Positions 1 to 9,599 of a stretch of 22,452 nt of DNA are shown piece by piece (the first letter of the stretch is position 1; each line of letters begins with the position of its first letter). The translations under genes were made by a program, and so were the position numbers. The stretch comes from Smittium mucronatum (Eukaryota; Kickxellomycota; Harpellomycetes; Harpellales; Legeriomycetaceae), in assembly GCA_001953115.1 (NCBI GenBank), contig LSSL01006936.1:1-22452 (forward strand). Direction: 5' to 3'. Under the pieces are notes generated by a model that had not been told where the DNA came from, did no database searches, and saw nothing but the letters and a program-made list of their open reading frames with translations.

Positions 1-702
1 CCGGCAGAGGAGCTTATTGTAGTTAGGATAATAGTCTTTTCTATACGTCTTTTTTTTTTTTCATATTTTTTTAGATTAGTTTTTAATGGCGTTATCTTAC
101 AATAAAATTCCGTGGTAATAAAAGTGCTTACCCATTAAATCACTAGTTTTATTTAATTGAAATTTGTAAAATTTAAAATTTTCTATTAGATGATAAAGTC
201 TGATATAGTAAATAGAATTGTATCCCGAAGAATAGGGACGTCGAGTGTAGATTCCTATTTAATAAAATTATATCAAAAATCCAAAAACAATATAATTGAA
301 TATAATAAATATATTCAATATGATTTTTTCGGTATATATAATGCAACACACTAATAATTCAACACTAACCATTTTTCTTTTACAGAGGCAGTCTATTAGC
401 ATAAATAATACCAAATTAAAATATAATAAAGGTATAAGGTCAAAATTAAAATTATTTTCCTGAAGTCAGAGCAATGATGTAATATAACTAGTAATTTAAC
501 TTTATTTAGTCAAAAAGACGTTTTGAGAAGTGTATATATATGATTTTTTTCTAAATTTAGGTTTAAATTAAGAAAATAACTGAAATTTTAACTTGATTGA
601 TGTACCATCATCTTTAATGGGTATTTATCCAGATAACTGATTTTCGATGAAGAGCACAAGATAAAACATATTTTTACCAAAATGACAGTTTTATGATATT
701 AA
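1..702. other. AT-rich intergenic DNA at window edge
   Basis: This stretch is stop-dense in all frames and holds no supportable gene. The first 20 or so bases (CCGGCAGAGGAGCTT...) are noticeably richer in G and C than what follows and stay open in frame 1. They could be the tail of an exon that lies mostly outside the window, with a possible donor GTAGTT at 19-24, but this cannot be confirmed from the edge. Confidence 0.5.
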
Positions 703-714
703 CCCCCCCCCCCC
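703..714 (+). repeat. C12 homopolymer followed by an A run
   Basis: Twelve consecutive C bases are followed directly by eight A bases. Such a C tract is striking in DNA that is otherwise about four fifths A+T. It could be a real microsatellite or a base-calling or assembly artefact; homopolymer length is unreliable in many data types. Confidence 0.8.
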
Positions 715-2306
715 AAAAAAAATGATTTAGATAACCTCCAATTTCTAGTAAAAGATGAACTCGTGCTTTTTTGGAACTTTTTTTTATTTTAAGAGATAAA
801 ACATCTATATCACCATGAAGCTAAAAAAATCTTAGCAAAACCAGGTATTAACGCAGAAGTCAACCCATAAACAGAATTCAGTGGATCTATTCTAGTATCG
901 ATTTCTGATATTGATATCAAACTAAAACAATTCAGATAGTAATATCCATATGGCTAAAAACACCTCAAATAAAAGTCGTCCAAGTTTCTAGCTTCCAAAA
1001 AAAAACAACCAAAAAACTTCAGTCTGCAATTTTTCAACCTATGTGATAGGCCGATAAAAGAGAAATAGTTGGTTATTTTAGTAGGAGAAATCAGGTCTTA
1101 ATACTTAGACATTTATGTAAAAATATCACTTCTATATTTAAATTTATCAGAACTTTAGGTGCCTTTGATCATGATCAGAATATAAACTATAGAATTTTCA
1201 TTTACATTTTCGTTGAATGTATTTAAAATGCAAGGATGCGGTTCAAAGGATATTTAAAAATAATTACACCTTCACCCAATAGAGGATATGTGTGTAATTT
1301 TATTAGACTTCATAAAAACTGAGAGACATCTAGTGAGTTTTAGTTATATCTTATTGGAATTCATAGTCCTTTTCATGACCTAAAATTAGTTTCTCCTGAC
1401 AGAGTATAATAGATAAAATGCCCGAAAAATTCAGAATTGATTCAAAGTAAGGAAAAATAAACTAAAGAAAATAATTTACTATTTATTTAAATTAATAAAA
1501 GTCAATCTTGATTTTTTGACAAGGTAGTTTCAAAAATCAATTCAAGCCATTCTTTTTAAACTCTAAAAACTTACTTAAATCAGAAAAAAAGGGTATTTAA
1601 GAAAAAAACAGATTAAAGAGGTGATATATGAACACTATAATTTATTAGTGAACTGTGACACGAAATATATTTATCTGTTGAAAACATAGTCATAAATCCC
1701 ACTTTTCATTAACATGAAGAGTTTTTATCTTCGATAAGGGTTGATCCAATATATTACAATCATATTTTGTAATTTGTCGATTTTTAGACAGTTAATTTAT
1801 TAAAAACCAGTATTGTGGCGATTGAAAAAAAACTATAGCACCTTATATTTGAAATATGAATTTAACTTTTTAATAAAATATATATATAAATACCCTAAGC
1901 TGAAGATAAGCTGAAGATAATATAAGATTTTTCTCATTTTTTCATTTGTATAGTATTTTGAATTATATATATATATCTTGTTCGAAATTGAAATTTTAGA
2001 GGTTCAATGGAGTCCGAAGTTCGTTTTATGTTAAATATTTTGCAGATATGTGGTAAAAAAAGAGTGCATAAAAGACAAATAAATTTTTGTAAGCCCCAGA
2101 ATATTGGGCTTAGGATTAAAGATATATTTCCAAAAGAAATAAACAATTATTATTTGGGGTTTCCGTGTTTAATAATACCAATTTACACAGAAAGCAAAGT
2201 TGTCAAGATTTTCCGGAATAAAATCCTGAATACGTGAAAAAAGACCAAAATAAATTTAAATATTTCTGAAGACAATTGATGATTCCAATCAAAAAACAGG
2301 TATTCT
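715..2306. other. AT-rich non-coding DNA
   Basis: No gene is supported here. Short protein-like fragments appear in shifting frames around 780-1420, which could be very old mobile-element remains, but I could not recognise them. A frame open at 2007-2237 (76 codons, +) ends about 70 bp before the transposase relic and may be an upstream part of it. Its overlap with an equally long antisense frame makes either reading uncertain. Confidence 0.4.
1897..1918 (+). repeat. Two tandem copies of an 11-bp unit
   Basis: The unit AAGCTGAAGAT occurs twice in direct tandem, followed by the start (AA) of a third copy. It lies between (TA)n-like tracts. It looks like an ordinary replication-slippage repeat with no evident function. 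Confidence 0.8.
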
Positions 2307-3202
2307 TTCCGGAAATCTAATGTTCATCAGAATCCAGAATTTCAAAAACTATAATCTGATGAAGCTGAAATAATGGATAATGACTTAATTTCTAGAAAAA
2401 ATGTGTATTTTAAACTCGATAATATCCCAATCCCGGTTAGAACAATGAGATTTTCTGCATACATTGCAGGAGACTTTGCAAACGATAGATTTAAGGAATT
2501 CGGACAAAATATACATTAATAGCAACTGCACTGCATATGAACACTGGAAATTTAGCCCAAGGGTGTATCAGAATATGGATAAACTTATAAGAGCTTTTAA
2601 CAGCTCATAATGATCTCAAATTTGAAGAGAAAGTAAATTAATCGGGTTTGTAATACTCATACAACGTGAAAACGTGAACATCAACGAAAGGGTTTGGATT
2701 ATTACTTGTTTAGAAATATTCAGAATAGTTGAATGGATTTGGTACAATTTCTTGGGGAAATTTTTTTTTGGAAAAAAGCACCTAAAACCCCAACATTTAT
2801 GAGCTCTAATGATCATTGATAAGGTTGAAAATCCGTAAAAAAAGGACTCAATAGCAAGAGAAAATTTTAATATTGCAATCATTACAAGCTCGTCAAGATT
2901 TAAAGCCATTTTTATTGGATTTCAGAAGAAAAGAAAAAAAATACATAGTGCTATTTCTTTGAAAACTAAATATGTTAGATATAGCACAATTTTCTGAAAT
3001 GGTTGAAATGACTATGCTCATGTGGATGCTGCCAATGGTACCCGATAACATCTGTAATTCAAAAAAACATAAACTGGTCATTTTTCGATTAATAAGTTTT
3101 CTTCAACATGTATTGTGTGATTTTTTATTCGGATTTATCATTCCTTTGAAGCTCCTACCCTCAATTTTGAGGGCACAACGATTATATCTGATCAAAAAAT
3201 AG
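2307..3202 (+). mobile_element. Decayed KDZ-like transposase reading frame
   Basis: This is a relic of a transposase ORF broken by stops and phase changes. One frame runs 2307-2518 with a single internal stop and contains VRTMRFSAYIAGDFAND, resembling the family segment built around a conserved G-D. A second frame runs 2855-3202 with one internal TGA (2960-2962). It contains LQARQDLKPFLLDF and then FSEMVEMTMLMWMLPMVPDN, followed by a hydrophobic helix. That order matches the KDZ block where a glutamine- and arginine-rich stretch precedes an 'SEM..hhh..LP.hhGD.h' helix and the later HHYL.HYP motif. The HHYL part and the catalytic acidic residues are not seen. No terminal inverted repeats or target-site duplications were found, so the element boundaries are unknown. 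Between the two pieces the frame changes and stops accumulate, so it cannot encode an active enzyme. The family assignment is pattern recognition only; an unrelated decayed ORF remains possible. Confidence 0.45.
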
Positions 3203-4425
3203 AAATTTCTCAGAAAGCTGAAAATGAACTTTTAAAGGTTGAAAGATTAGTGGTATTTCACAAAGGATTAAGATATCGAAAAAAACGTTGTTTTTATAGC
3301 TCCTTTAAGCTAACAATTATCAGAAACCTATCCATTTCAACTCTGGGAATAGCTTCTTTTTTTTTTGTATCGGCCTTTCCTAAACAAAAGAAACTGAATT
3401 GCATATGTTAAAAAACAATATAGAAAATTTTAAAGAAATTTACACTCACAAGAAATCAGAGGTAGAGGAGATGATGGATTGTAAATCGACTGCAAAAAAA
3501 CTTTGAAAATGCTTGGACAAGACATCGTAAAATGCAATGAATAGAGTTTGCAAACACTTTAAAATGATTCTGAATAATATATTTTATAAGGATCCATATG
3601 GAAACAAATAAAATAATACAGATATTCAGGAAATAAAGATCGTTTAGGATATTTGAAAAAATATGATTAAAAATAAAAATTAATCCGACTTTATTAAGGA
3701 GAGAAGGCTATTAAGAGTCTATAAATATACATAGGATAAATGGCGGGAGAAGAAGTATATAAAATAACACTCCCAAAGTTAATACCAGTACGAAAATAGA
3801 AAAGTTGTAGTTAAAACGTGGGAAGGTTGAAAAAACAGCTTGAATTAGGATACAAATTTATCTCTGCATTGGGTTAAAATTTAATAATGCAAATCCTATG
3901 ACAAATCTTTGTTCTATTATTCAACCAAATAACACCAAATGTATTTTTTAACATTTTTTGAATCACCAATTGCAAAGGCGTACCTTTATAAGTAGGATAT
4001 TTATCGGAATAATACTACTATTTTTCAGATATTATCATAGACACTGATATGCTTTTACTAAAAAGAAAAGGGTATTGGGGTTTGGTTATCAGCTAACACT
4101 GGAGTCTCTATTCTTAAGTTAATTATACATGCATTCTTATTAAACCATTCCATTTTTAATTCTGAATATCAACATGCAGAGATTCATTGAAAACCTTGCT
4201 AAGCTGATATCAAACCAAGATCGGCTTGAAATGTGTCCGTTGTTTCTATAATAATTATCCTTGTGTTCTAAAGATCTCAAATAGCTTTAATATTAATCTA
4301 CGGCAAAATTTTGCACCTACTTTATAATCAATGCCATTTTATTTTCTACTAGTACGTGATAGGGTTAAATTATGTCCCTTTTATTAAAAAATAATATTTA
4401 GATGATATGTGCATTCGTCTATCAT
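3203..4425. other. AT-rich DNA with scattered ORF fragments
   Basis: No intact gene is seen. The first part may continue the transposase relic without a readable frame. A 19-codon ATG frame at 3740-3799 begins MAGEEVYKITLPK but stops at once and has no convincing donor. Around 4040-4190 two neighbouring frames read as plausible protein (IIDTDMLLLKRKGYWGLVIS, then an adjacent phase), suggesting another frame-shifted coding relic that I could not identify. Confidence 0.4.
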
Positions 4426-4623
4426 CTATTGGTGGAAATTTGAATTGCTACTTAATATAACCCTTAACCCTCTCCAGGCCCAAAAATCTATTGAGTTTCT
4501 ATTCGCGAAACCTAGCATTTTCCATTCAGCGCATACAGAATTAGGCCAATTATAGATATTATTTTTAAATCGATTATTTGTATTGATCAAAAATTGGATT
4601 CCACTTTTGCACTTTCGAGCCAT
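4426..4623 (-). CDS. Weak candidate: small 65-aa hypothetical ORF
   Basis: This is an ATG-initiated antisense frame of 65 codons, about 195 bp upstream of and divergent from CSN6. The product is not recognised. It is tryptophan-rich and basic (MARKCKSGIQF, NWPNSVCAEWKM, DFWAWRGLRVI), less biased to Lys, Asn and Ile than chance frames in this DNA, which is the main reason to list it. No signal peptide or membrane segment is visible. No clear TATA box at a normal distance or poly(A) signal was identified. It could be a fragment of a degraded element or a chance frame. Conservation in relatives would decide. Confidence 0.2.
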   Translation of the reverse strand: MARKCKSGIQFLINTNNRFKNNIYNWPNSVCAEWKMLGFANRNSIDFWAWRGLRVILSSNSNFHQ

Positions 4624-4818
4624 AAAAGGTTATAAAGTTCAAGAAAGCTTTAATATCATAAATGATTTTATTTTATTTTCATTTCTACCATACTCCGTTT
4701 TCAAAAATCAAAATTTATGAAGGCGTGATTATTATAGATTAAAACCAATATATTTTCTCAAAAGAAAACACATTTATTCCTTTCAATCAGGCAGAAATTC
4801 CAAATATTTTACATTGCT

Positions 4819-6321
4819 ATGGATTCAGAGTCTAAAATCTCTTCCAAAATGTACTTTCTTTTTTTGAATTAAAACATTAAAACTTCCTGTTACTCAAATA
4901 TTCATCTCTCTTGATTAGTTCCTCCTCTGCTATCATTTCGATTTCAGACCATTTTAATAGATTCCAGCCCGCAGTTGCCCACTCCAATTTAGGTTATTTA
5001 TCTTAAAATATCATATTAAACTACTCTTGTCTTCTAATAACCCAAAAAAATAACCACGCCTTAAATTTTTACCTTTCTTGCATAATTTCTTTTTTAACCA
5101 AACATTTTAATTTTAAATAGTTGTGGTTGGAGGTCTGCTTGGTTCCACTACCGATGGTCACATACAAATATCTACTGCATTTGAATTGTTACTCGCCTCG
5201 CATACTGAATCTAAATATTTATATCTATTGGATGTTGAATATTTCAAACGGGTTTTCCACCAAAGTAACTATAGCTTTCCATACAAATTTCCCTCTTATT
5301 CTAATTAAATTTTTAAATAGACCTGTTAGTCAATCCTGGAATGGAATTTGTTGGTTGGTATGGGTGTAGAAATGATTTTGAATCTTCTTCTTCATTGGAA
5401 ATTATTAACAACCAGGTAAGTTTATTAATATATTCATTCAGATTATATATTCAAATCTTAACACATTAAAATAAATTGTCTGTTAGTTGTACAGTATCGA
5501 TTTTTCGCCTAAAATAATAGTAATGCTAGATTTTAATTCTGTGTCAGAAGTTGTTCCCACAATTGAAACAAATCAAACCGGGTCTTCATTATTAAAGGCT
5601 TATACTGTTTCAAAAAAACCTCCCCATATTAGAGAAATCAGTATTCTTGCTTCATCAAGTGACTCTGAACGTGTTGTTATTAATCTTTTAAAAAGCTCTT
5701 TTACCCCAAAGAATTCTAATTCTACTTGCAATAATATATCAGCCTCCAACTCCAAAATCTCACATTTCGCAAAATCCGAACTTCAATCCGTCATGGACCT
5801 ATCTCGAAATTTGTCTTTAATGCGTAGCTTCATTAATGGAAAAATATCTGGTACTCTACATATAGAACTTTAAAAGCACTCGTTATCCACCTTGATTTAA
5901 CCTTTCTATCAATACATGAAAATTAAAATATAGAAAATGGAGTTACGGATTATGAATTTATAAGATCAATCAATGAAATCCGCATAAACTTTGGTAGGGG
6001 CAGACCAGGTGATCCCGATACAAACGAATTTGTAAAGAATTGCAATATTTTATTTTTTTATTTGGAATACTAAACTTGGTGCTATTCCTTTTTTTTTTTT
6101 TTAGGATAAAGAATCTCTATATTTACAAGCATTAGCTGATCTTTCTGGTGGAATTGACGTTTTAATTCAGGTATAATTTCTTTTACTATTGGATATATCT
6201 AATTTTCTCCTTTTATTAAAAGTATTATGATTTTTATTATTTGAATTAGGCCAAGGATCTGATGGATAAATCACTAAATAAATCTGGAAAACGCAAAGAT
6301 ACCAAAATTAATTTTCATTGA
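4819..6321 (+). CDS. CSN6: COP9 signalosome subunit 6 (CSN6), eight exons
   Basis: Exons are 4819-4850, 4919-4992, 5121-5264, 5321-5415, 5487-5850, 5934-6031, 6105-6170 and 6250-6321; all seven introns are GT-AG and 56-128 nt long. They join in frame to 945 nt, 314 residues (human CSN6 is about 327). An in-frame TAA lies upstream of the ATG. The protein opens with a short tail, then the MPN fold: IISISDHFNRF (16-26), VVVGGLLGS (36-44), FELLLASHTESK (56-67), YFKRVF (76-81) and EFVGWYG (92-98), each aligning in order with CSN6. IREISILASSSDSER (163-177) matches the 'LTYTLATEEAER' strand-helix, and the helical C-terminus (210-314) contains LQALADLSGGIDVLIQ. The JAMM zinc motif (HxH..D) is absent after GWY, as expected for a non-catalytic MPN subunit. 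CSN6 pairs with CSN5 in the COP9 signalosome, which removes Nedd8 from cullins. eIF3f and Rpn8 share the fold but fit less well. Confidence 0.8.
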
Positions 6322-6338
6322 GTATAAGACTTACATAA

Positions 6339-6344
6339 AATAAA
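6339..6344 (+). terminator. Poly(A) signal AATAAA for CSN6
   Basis: AATAAA begins 18 nt after the CSN6 stop codon, in a short AT-rich 3' region before the convergent neighbour. It supports the stop at 6319-6321. Such hexamers are common by chance in AT-rich DNA, so the position rather than the match gives it weight. Confidence 0.5.
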
Positions 6345-6428
6345 AAAATTGGGTTTGAAATATAAACTCGTCCTATATCTGTTTATTTTTTTTTTTTAGA
6401 AAACAATACATGTTCCTAAAAACCCAAC

Positions 6429-6434
6429 TTTATT
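6429..6434 (-). terminator. Poly(A) signal AATAAA for the 793-aa gene
   Basis: Read on the minus strand, AATAAA lies about 15 nt downstream of the TAG stop at 6449-6451. Together with the hexamer at 6339-6344 it gives each of the two convergent genes its own nearby 3' signal. Confidence 0.5.
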
Positions 6435-6448
6435 GAAATATTTATAGT

Positions 6449-8830
6449 CTATCTGAGGCTAGATTTCTTTTTCTTTAATCCGATTAAACTACGGAAGCTA
6501 AAAGATGGCTTCTTTTTAGCTAGCATATTAGATATTTCCGGACTTGCTTCAACAGTAGAACTGTTTCTCAGAATGTTCTTTCTGGTGTTGCTATCTAAAA
6601 TATTGTTTACGGCCCGATTATTGAGCATGCTTGGCCCGAGCTCTGATTGAGATCTTTCTTCGATGTGAGTTACGAGATTGGGAGAATAATCAACAACGAT
6701 CGTCTGCTTTGATTTCTTGGTGCCGTCGAGACTAAACTCGTTAATTTTAGGCGGAGCCTGAATATTTTCAGCATTTTTCCTGATTCCGGAATTAGACTCA
6801 GTAGAAATTAATGAATCATTGATAGATACATAGCTTTCAATCTTTTCTAGTTCGTTGTCCAATTCAGAAATTGTTTCCTGGGTTTTAGATACAGTTTCAG
6901 CAATGGATGTTGTCAAGTTTGGATTTATCTCAATGGAATCGAGAGCAATATCTGAAAACAAAGAATCCAGGTTTGAGATACGCTTTAACTCCTTAGGCTT
7001 TACGGGTTTCTTCTTGGGGGGTTTCCGAATTTCGATTCGGTTGATTTTTTTTATACTAGATTTGTCCTCCCACGATGTTAATAGCTCCGAGTTTCTGTTT
7101 GAGAGGTCTTTTTCAGATGATAATCCATTTTGATTTATTGTAGATCTTGAAAAGCTATCTGAATAATCGTTTCTGATATTGATCATACTTTGGTTTGTAA
7201 TGTGGATGTGATTAAGCACTCTTGTTTGAGAGTCTGGGTTGTAATTTCTGGTAGTAGGGGTGCTGTTGATTAGAGAAGAGTCTTCAGGGATTGGTTGATC
7301 TTTAAGACTACCTTTCTGGTATCTGTTGAATGATGTTTTTGTATCAGGGATTCTGGGTTCTTGTTTGATTGAAGAATAACTTGTGCCTGGTCGATTTTGG
7401 GGAGGATTGTTGTTATTGTTGTTATATATACGATTTTTCATATTGATTTCTTTGATTCTGGATTCAAGTTTGGGCTCATCGGTGGGAATATTGGAAAAAA
7501 TGGGCCTGGCCTGATAGACTTTGGGTTTAATTTGAAATTCGGGCTTAGAGTGCAGTGAGGCGGAAGTTGGGGCTGAATTAGTGGGCTGTATGCCAGATAA
7601 ATAACTTTTATCGTCTGGAGTTGATTGTTCATAGTGGGTGTTTCTAAATTCAGAAAATTTTAAATTTGTGGGTTTAGTTCTCAATATTGATGAAACATCA
7701 TGACTCCTAAATAAGTTTAAGTTTAGTTTAACGGCTCTATCATCACGTTTATAAACCTTTTCTTCTCTGGTGGGCTTCTTTTCGATGGTATTCAAGGAGC
7801 TGGGTACAGGGCTAAGACTTTTCGGAGAAGGACTTTTAGAAACAGATCGGCTGCTTGAGCGTCTTTCATTGATATGGTCGCTATCTGAACTCTTTCCCAT
7901 AGTAGATTTTTTTATGTGAGAAAGTCTCTTTGAATCTCGGCGTCTAAATCTAGAAGTCTTTTTGGACAGGACTTTAGAGGATTTATGGGAAGACTTGTTT
8001 TTGGGAGAGCTACTTTTGCTGCTCGGTATCTTTGCAAGAGCTATTTCAATATTGGAAGTTAAAGATTCGAAGCTTTGGTTCAAATTATCAACGTTTGTAT
8101 GTTTATCAGACAAGACAACAGACTCGGGAAACCCCCCTTGTTCAGAAGAGGAAATGGGCTTGTTGGAATGAGTTTGTATTTCATGAGCTTTTGGAATAAT
8201 ATCTGTTATTTTAGCAGAAGGAACTTCCAATTCTGATTCTGGATTAAGACTTTGAGGGGAAAGTGATGTTTTTGACTCAATAAAAGAGTCGGTAGCATTC
8301 TGAAGGGCCATGTCAGTGTTGTGTATTTCTATTTCAGAGATTTGGGGCTCTATTTGAGGTGGAACGGATTTCGAATCAGAGGAGTGAGTTTCGGGCCTAG
8401 AAGTATAAGTATCAAGTTTAGAATTTTGGGAAACCATTAGAGAAAGCTGGTTTTCTGCTATTGAGTTACGGTTTTCGCGTGATGAAGTATGCAAATCTTT
8501 TATAGAGCTTTGGATTTCTAGTTTTGCTGACAGGGTCTCAGCTTTGGGGGTTTGAGATTCAGATTTAGAATACTTAGAATCTGCTTTGGGGAATATGCGC
8601 TCGGAGACGAACTTCTTACCGGCCAAATTTTCAAAATTCCCAACTTTTTCGCCAATTGAGATGAAAGGTTCGGAATTCAAGGGTTTCTTTTGAGAGGGGG
8701 GAGAGGTTGGAATTTTGGAATCGGAAGAGAAAACTTTGTATGCGTCCATAAAGGAATTAGAAGTTTTAGAGCCACTTCTGGGCTTTACTTGGATGTCTGA
8801 CTCTGGCGACATAGAGTCTTGGATGAGCAT
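6449..8830 (-). CDS. Ser-rich, cysteine-free disordered protein, 793 aa
   Basis: This is a single-exon gene, unusually long for this window. I recognise no catalytic or structural domain. An in-frame TAA lies four codons before the ATG, fixing the start at 8830 or at Met7. The protein is rich in Ser, Lys, Asn and Pro, has no cysteine, and has one tryptophan (587). Residues 269-345 form an RS-like basic block (SRFRRRDSKR, RRSSSRSVSKSPSPKS) with several S-P sites that could be phosphorylated. N470-N475 is an Asn run. Residues 601-617 (IRKPPKKKPVKPKELKR) resemble a nuclear localisation signal. A short acidic amphipathic stretch at 640-668 could be a coiled coil. The tail at 772-793 (KKKPSFSFR..LIGLKKKK) mixes basic clusters with Phe and Leu, like tails that bind acidic membranes or proteins. 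No signal peptide or membrane segment is seen. The composition suggests a regulatory scaffold (nuclear, cortical or cytoskeletal), but this is inference. The gene is convergent with CSN6. Confidence 0.88.
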   Translation of the reverse strand: MLIQDSMSPESDIQVKPRSGSKTSNSFMDAYKVFSSDSKIPTSPPSQKKPLNSEPFISIGEKVGNFENLAGKKFVSERIFPKADSKYSKSESQTPKAETLSAKLEIQSSIKDLHTSSRENRNSIAENQLSLMVSQNSKLDTYTSRPETHSSDSKSVPPQIEPQISEIEIHNTDMALQNATDSFIESKTSLSPQSLNPESELEVPSAKITDIIPKAHEIQTHSNKPISSSEQGGFPESVVLSDKHTNVDNLNQSFESLTSNIEIALAKIPSSKSSSPKNKSSHKSSKVLSKKTSRFRRRDSKRLSHIKKSTMGKSSDSDHINERRSSSRSVSKSPSPKSLSPVPSSLNTIEKKPTREEKVYKRDDRAVKLNLNLFRSHDVSSILRTKPTNLKFSEFRNTHYEQSTPDDKSYLSGIQPTNSAPTSASLHSKPEFQIKPKVYQARPIFSNIPTDEPKLESRIKEINMKNRIYNNNNNNPPQNRPGTSYSSIKQEPRIPDTKTSFNRYQKGSLKDQPIPEDSSLINSTPTTRNYNPDSQTRVLNHIHITNQSMINIRNDYSDSFSRSTINQNGLSSEKDLSNRNSELLTSWEDKSSIKKINRIEIRKPPKKKPVKPKELKRISNLDSLFSDIALDSIEINPNLTTSIAETVSKTQETISELDNELEKIESYVSINDSLISTESNSGIRKNAENIQAPPKINEFSLDGTKKSKQTIVVDYSPNLVTHIEERSQSELGPSMLNNRAVNNILDSNTRKNILRNSSTVEASPEISNMLAKKKPSFSFRSLIGLKKKKSSLR

Positions 8831-8884
8831 AACAAGAAATTAAAAGGAATATTAATAATACTATGGACAGCACTTGGTTTGATG

Positions 8885-8890
8885 TTTATA
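8885..8890 (-). promoter_or_regulatory. TATA box for the 793-aa gene
   Basis: TATAAA is read on the minus strand about 55 nt upstream of the ATG at 8830, a workable distance for a short 5' leader. TATA-like strings are frequent in AT-rich DNA, but this stretch is less AT-rich than average. Confidence 0.4.
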
Positions 8891-9138
8891 AAAAGCAGAT
8901 GAACTACGAGAGATTGTAGACTGGGTTTGGATATGCATAAGAGTGGTATTTATTAATAATAGAAATTGCATCTGATTCGATCTGCTGTGGTGGCACAGAT
9001 CTCATTTCAGTCAACGTTCAGTCTCTTTACTATTTTTACGGAATTGCACTCAAATCTACCGCTTTTATTATTTACTCCAAAAAAATACGTTAGACTTTTA
9101 GAAATTTGTGTATTACTCTTCGTTTATTCGACGATCCC

Positions 9139-9312
9139 ATGCAGCTAACTGCTTATTGGCTCAAATTGTTTGCCGCAATCGTCCTTCAAGTTTCCTGCGC
9201 TTTATTCAGCAATTGCATATATTTATTATTAATTTTCGTTATCCTTGTCTGCATTGTTCCCCAGGCAAACAAAATAGCCAAAGGATGCATCCCACTGCCG
9301 CCACTGCACTGA
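9139..9312 (+). CDS. Weak candidate: 57-aa hydrophobic small protein
   Basis: An ATG frame of 57 codons starts MQLTAYWLKLFAAIVLQ, which resembles a signal peptide, and continues with a strongly hydrophobic stretch (CIYLLLIFVILVCIV, about residues 26-40) that could span a membrane. It has a short polar tail and four cysteines. The product is not recognised. Other frames are open over the same bases, and no TATA box or poly(A) signal is clearly tied to it, so a chance frame in a pyrimidine-rich region (which naturally encodes Leu, Phe, Ser and Ile) is at least as likely. Confidence 0.15.
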   Translation: MQLTAYWLKLFAAIVLQVSCALFSNCIYLLLIFVILVCIVPQANKIAKGCIPLPPLH

Positions 9313-9575
9313 ATCAGCCTTTTTTACACCTATCTTAATTGGCGCTTCTTTTTCAGATCTGCACTGTGTTCTACCGCCATTCGCTTCCGATCACTTGTCC
9401 CTAATCCCTTCGATGTTCAATTCATTTGATTCTCCGATGTGTTACAGAGAGTTGTTTTTAACTGAGCATTTTGGTCTATTCTCCAATAGACTCCTTACAA
9501 TCCCACCTATCACCAGTTTTAAGCTTTTCTGAATTCAAATCGAAGTCATTTTTGGTTCTCCGTCCAAGGAAGCAC

Positions 9576-9583
9576 TATAAAAG
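9576..9583 (+). promoter_or_regulatory. TATA box (TATAAAAG), plus strand
   Basis: TATAAAAG is a near-ideal TATA box at the downstream end of the CT-rich island. The first ATG after it is at 9635, about 50 nt downstream, but it opens a frame of only 16 codons without an internal GT donor. Either the transcript is non-coding, the true start is further downstream, or the match is fortuitous. Confidence 0.35.
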
Positions 9584-9599
9584 GTACTCTTTTGTTGAA

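Noticed and set aside
2616..3081. Antisense ORFs at 2616-2909 and 2893-3081
   Set aside because: The plus strand gives the better transposase-like reading; the antisense frames lack recognisable features.
5121..5369. Two separate small ORFs in overlapping frames
   Set aside because: One is CSN6 exon 3 read into its intron; the other is its shadow in a second frame.
5487..5873. Stand-alone 128-aa gene
   Set aside because: It begins without an ATG directly after an acceptor and is exon 5 of CSN6 read past its donor at 5851.
6250..6448. A ninth coding exon for CSN6 after the T12-AG at 6386-6399
   Set aside because: The TGA lies before the only donor in exon 8, and the other two exon-8 frames are closed, so no coding junction is possible without a sequence error.
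6855..8171. Plus-strand ORFs at 6855-7133 and 7962-8171 and a minus-strand ORF at 7438-7632
   Set aside because: They are shadows inside the 793-aa gene; its Ser/Lys-rich codons leave other frames open.
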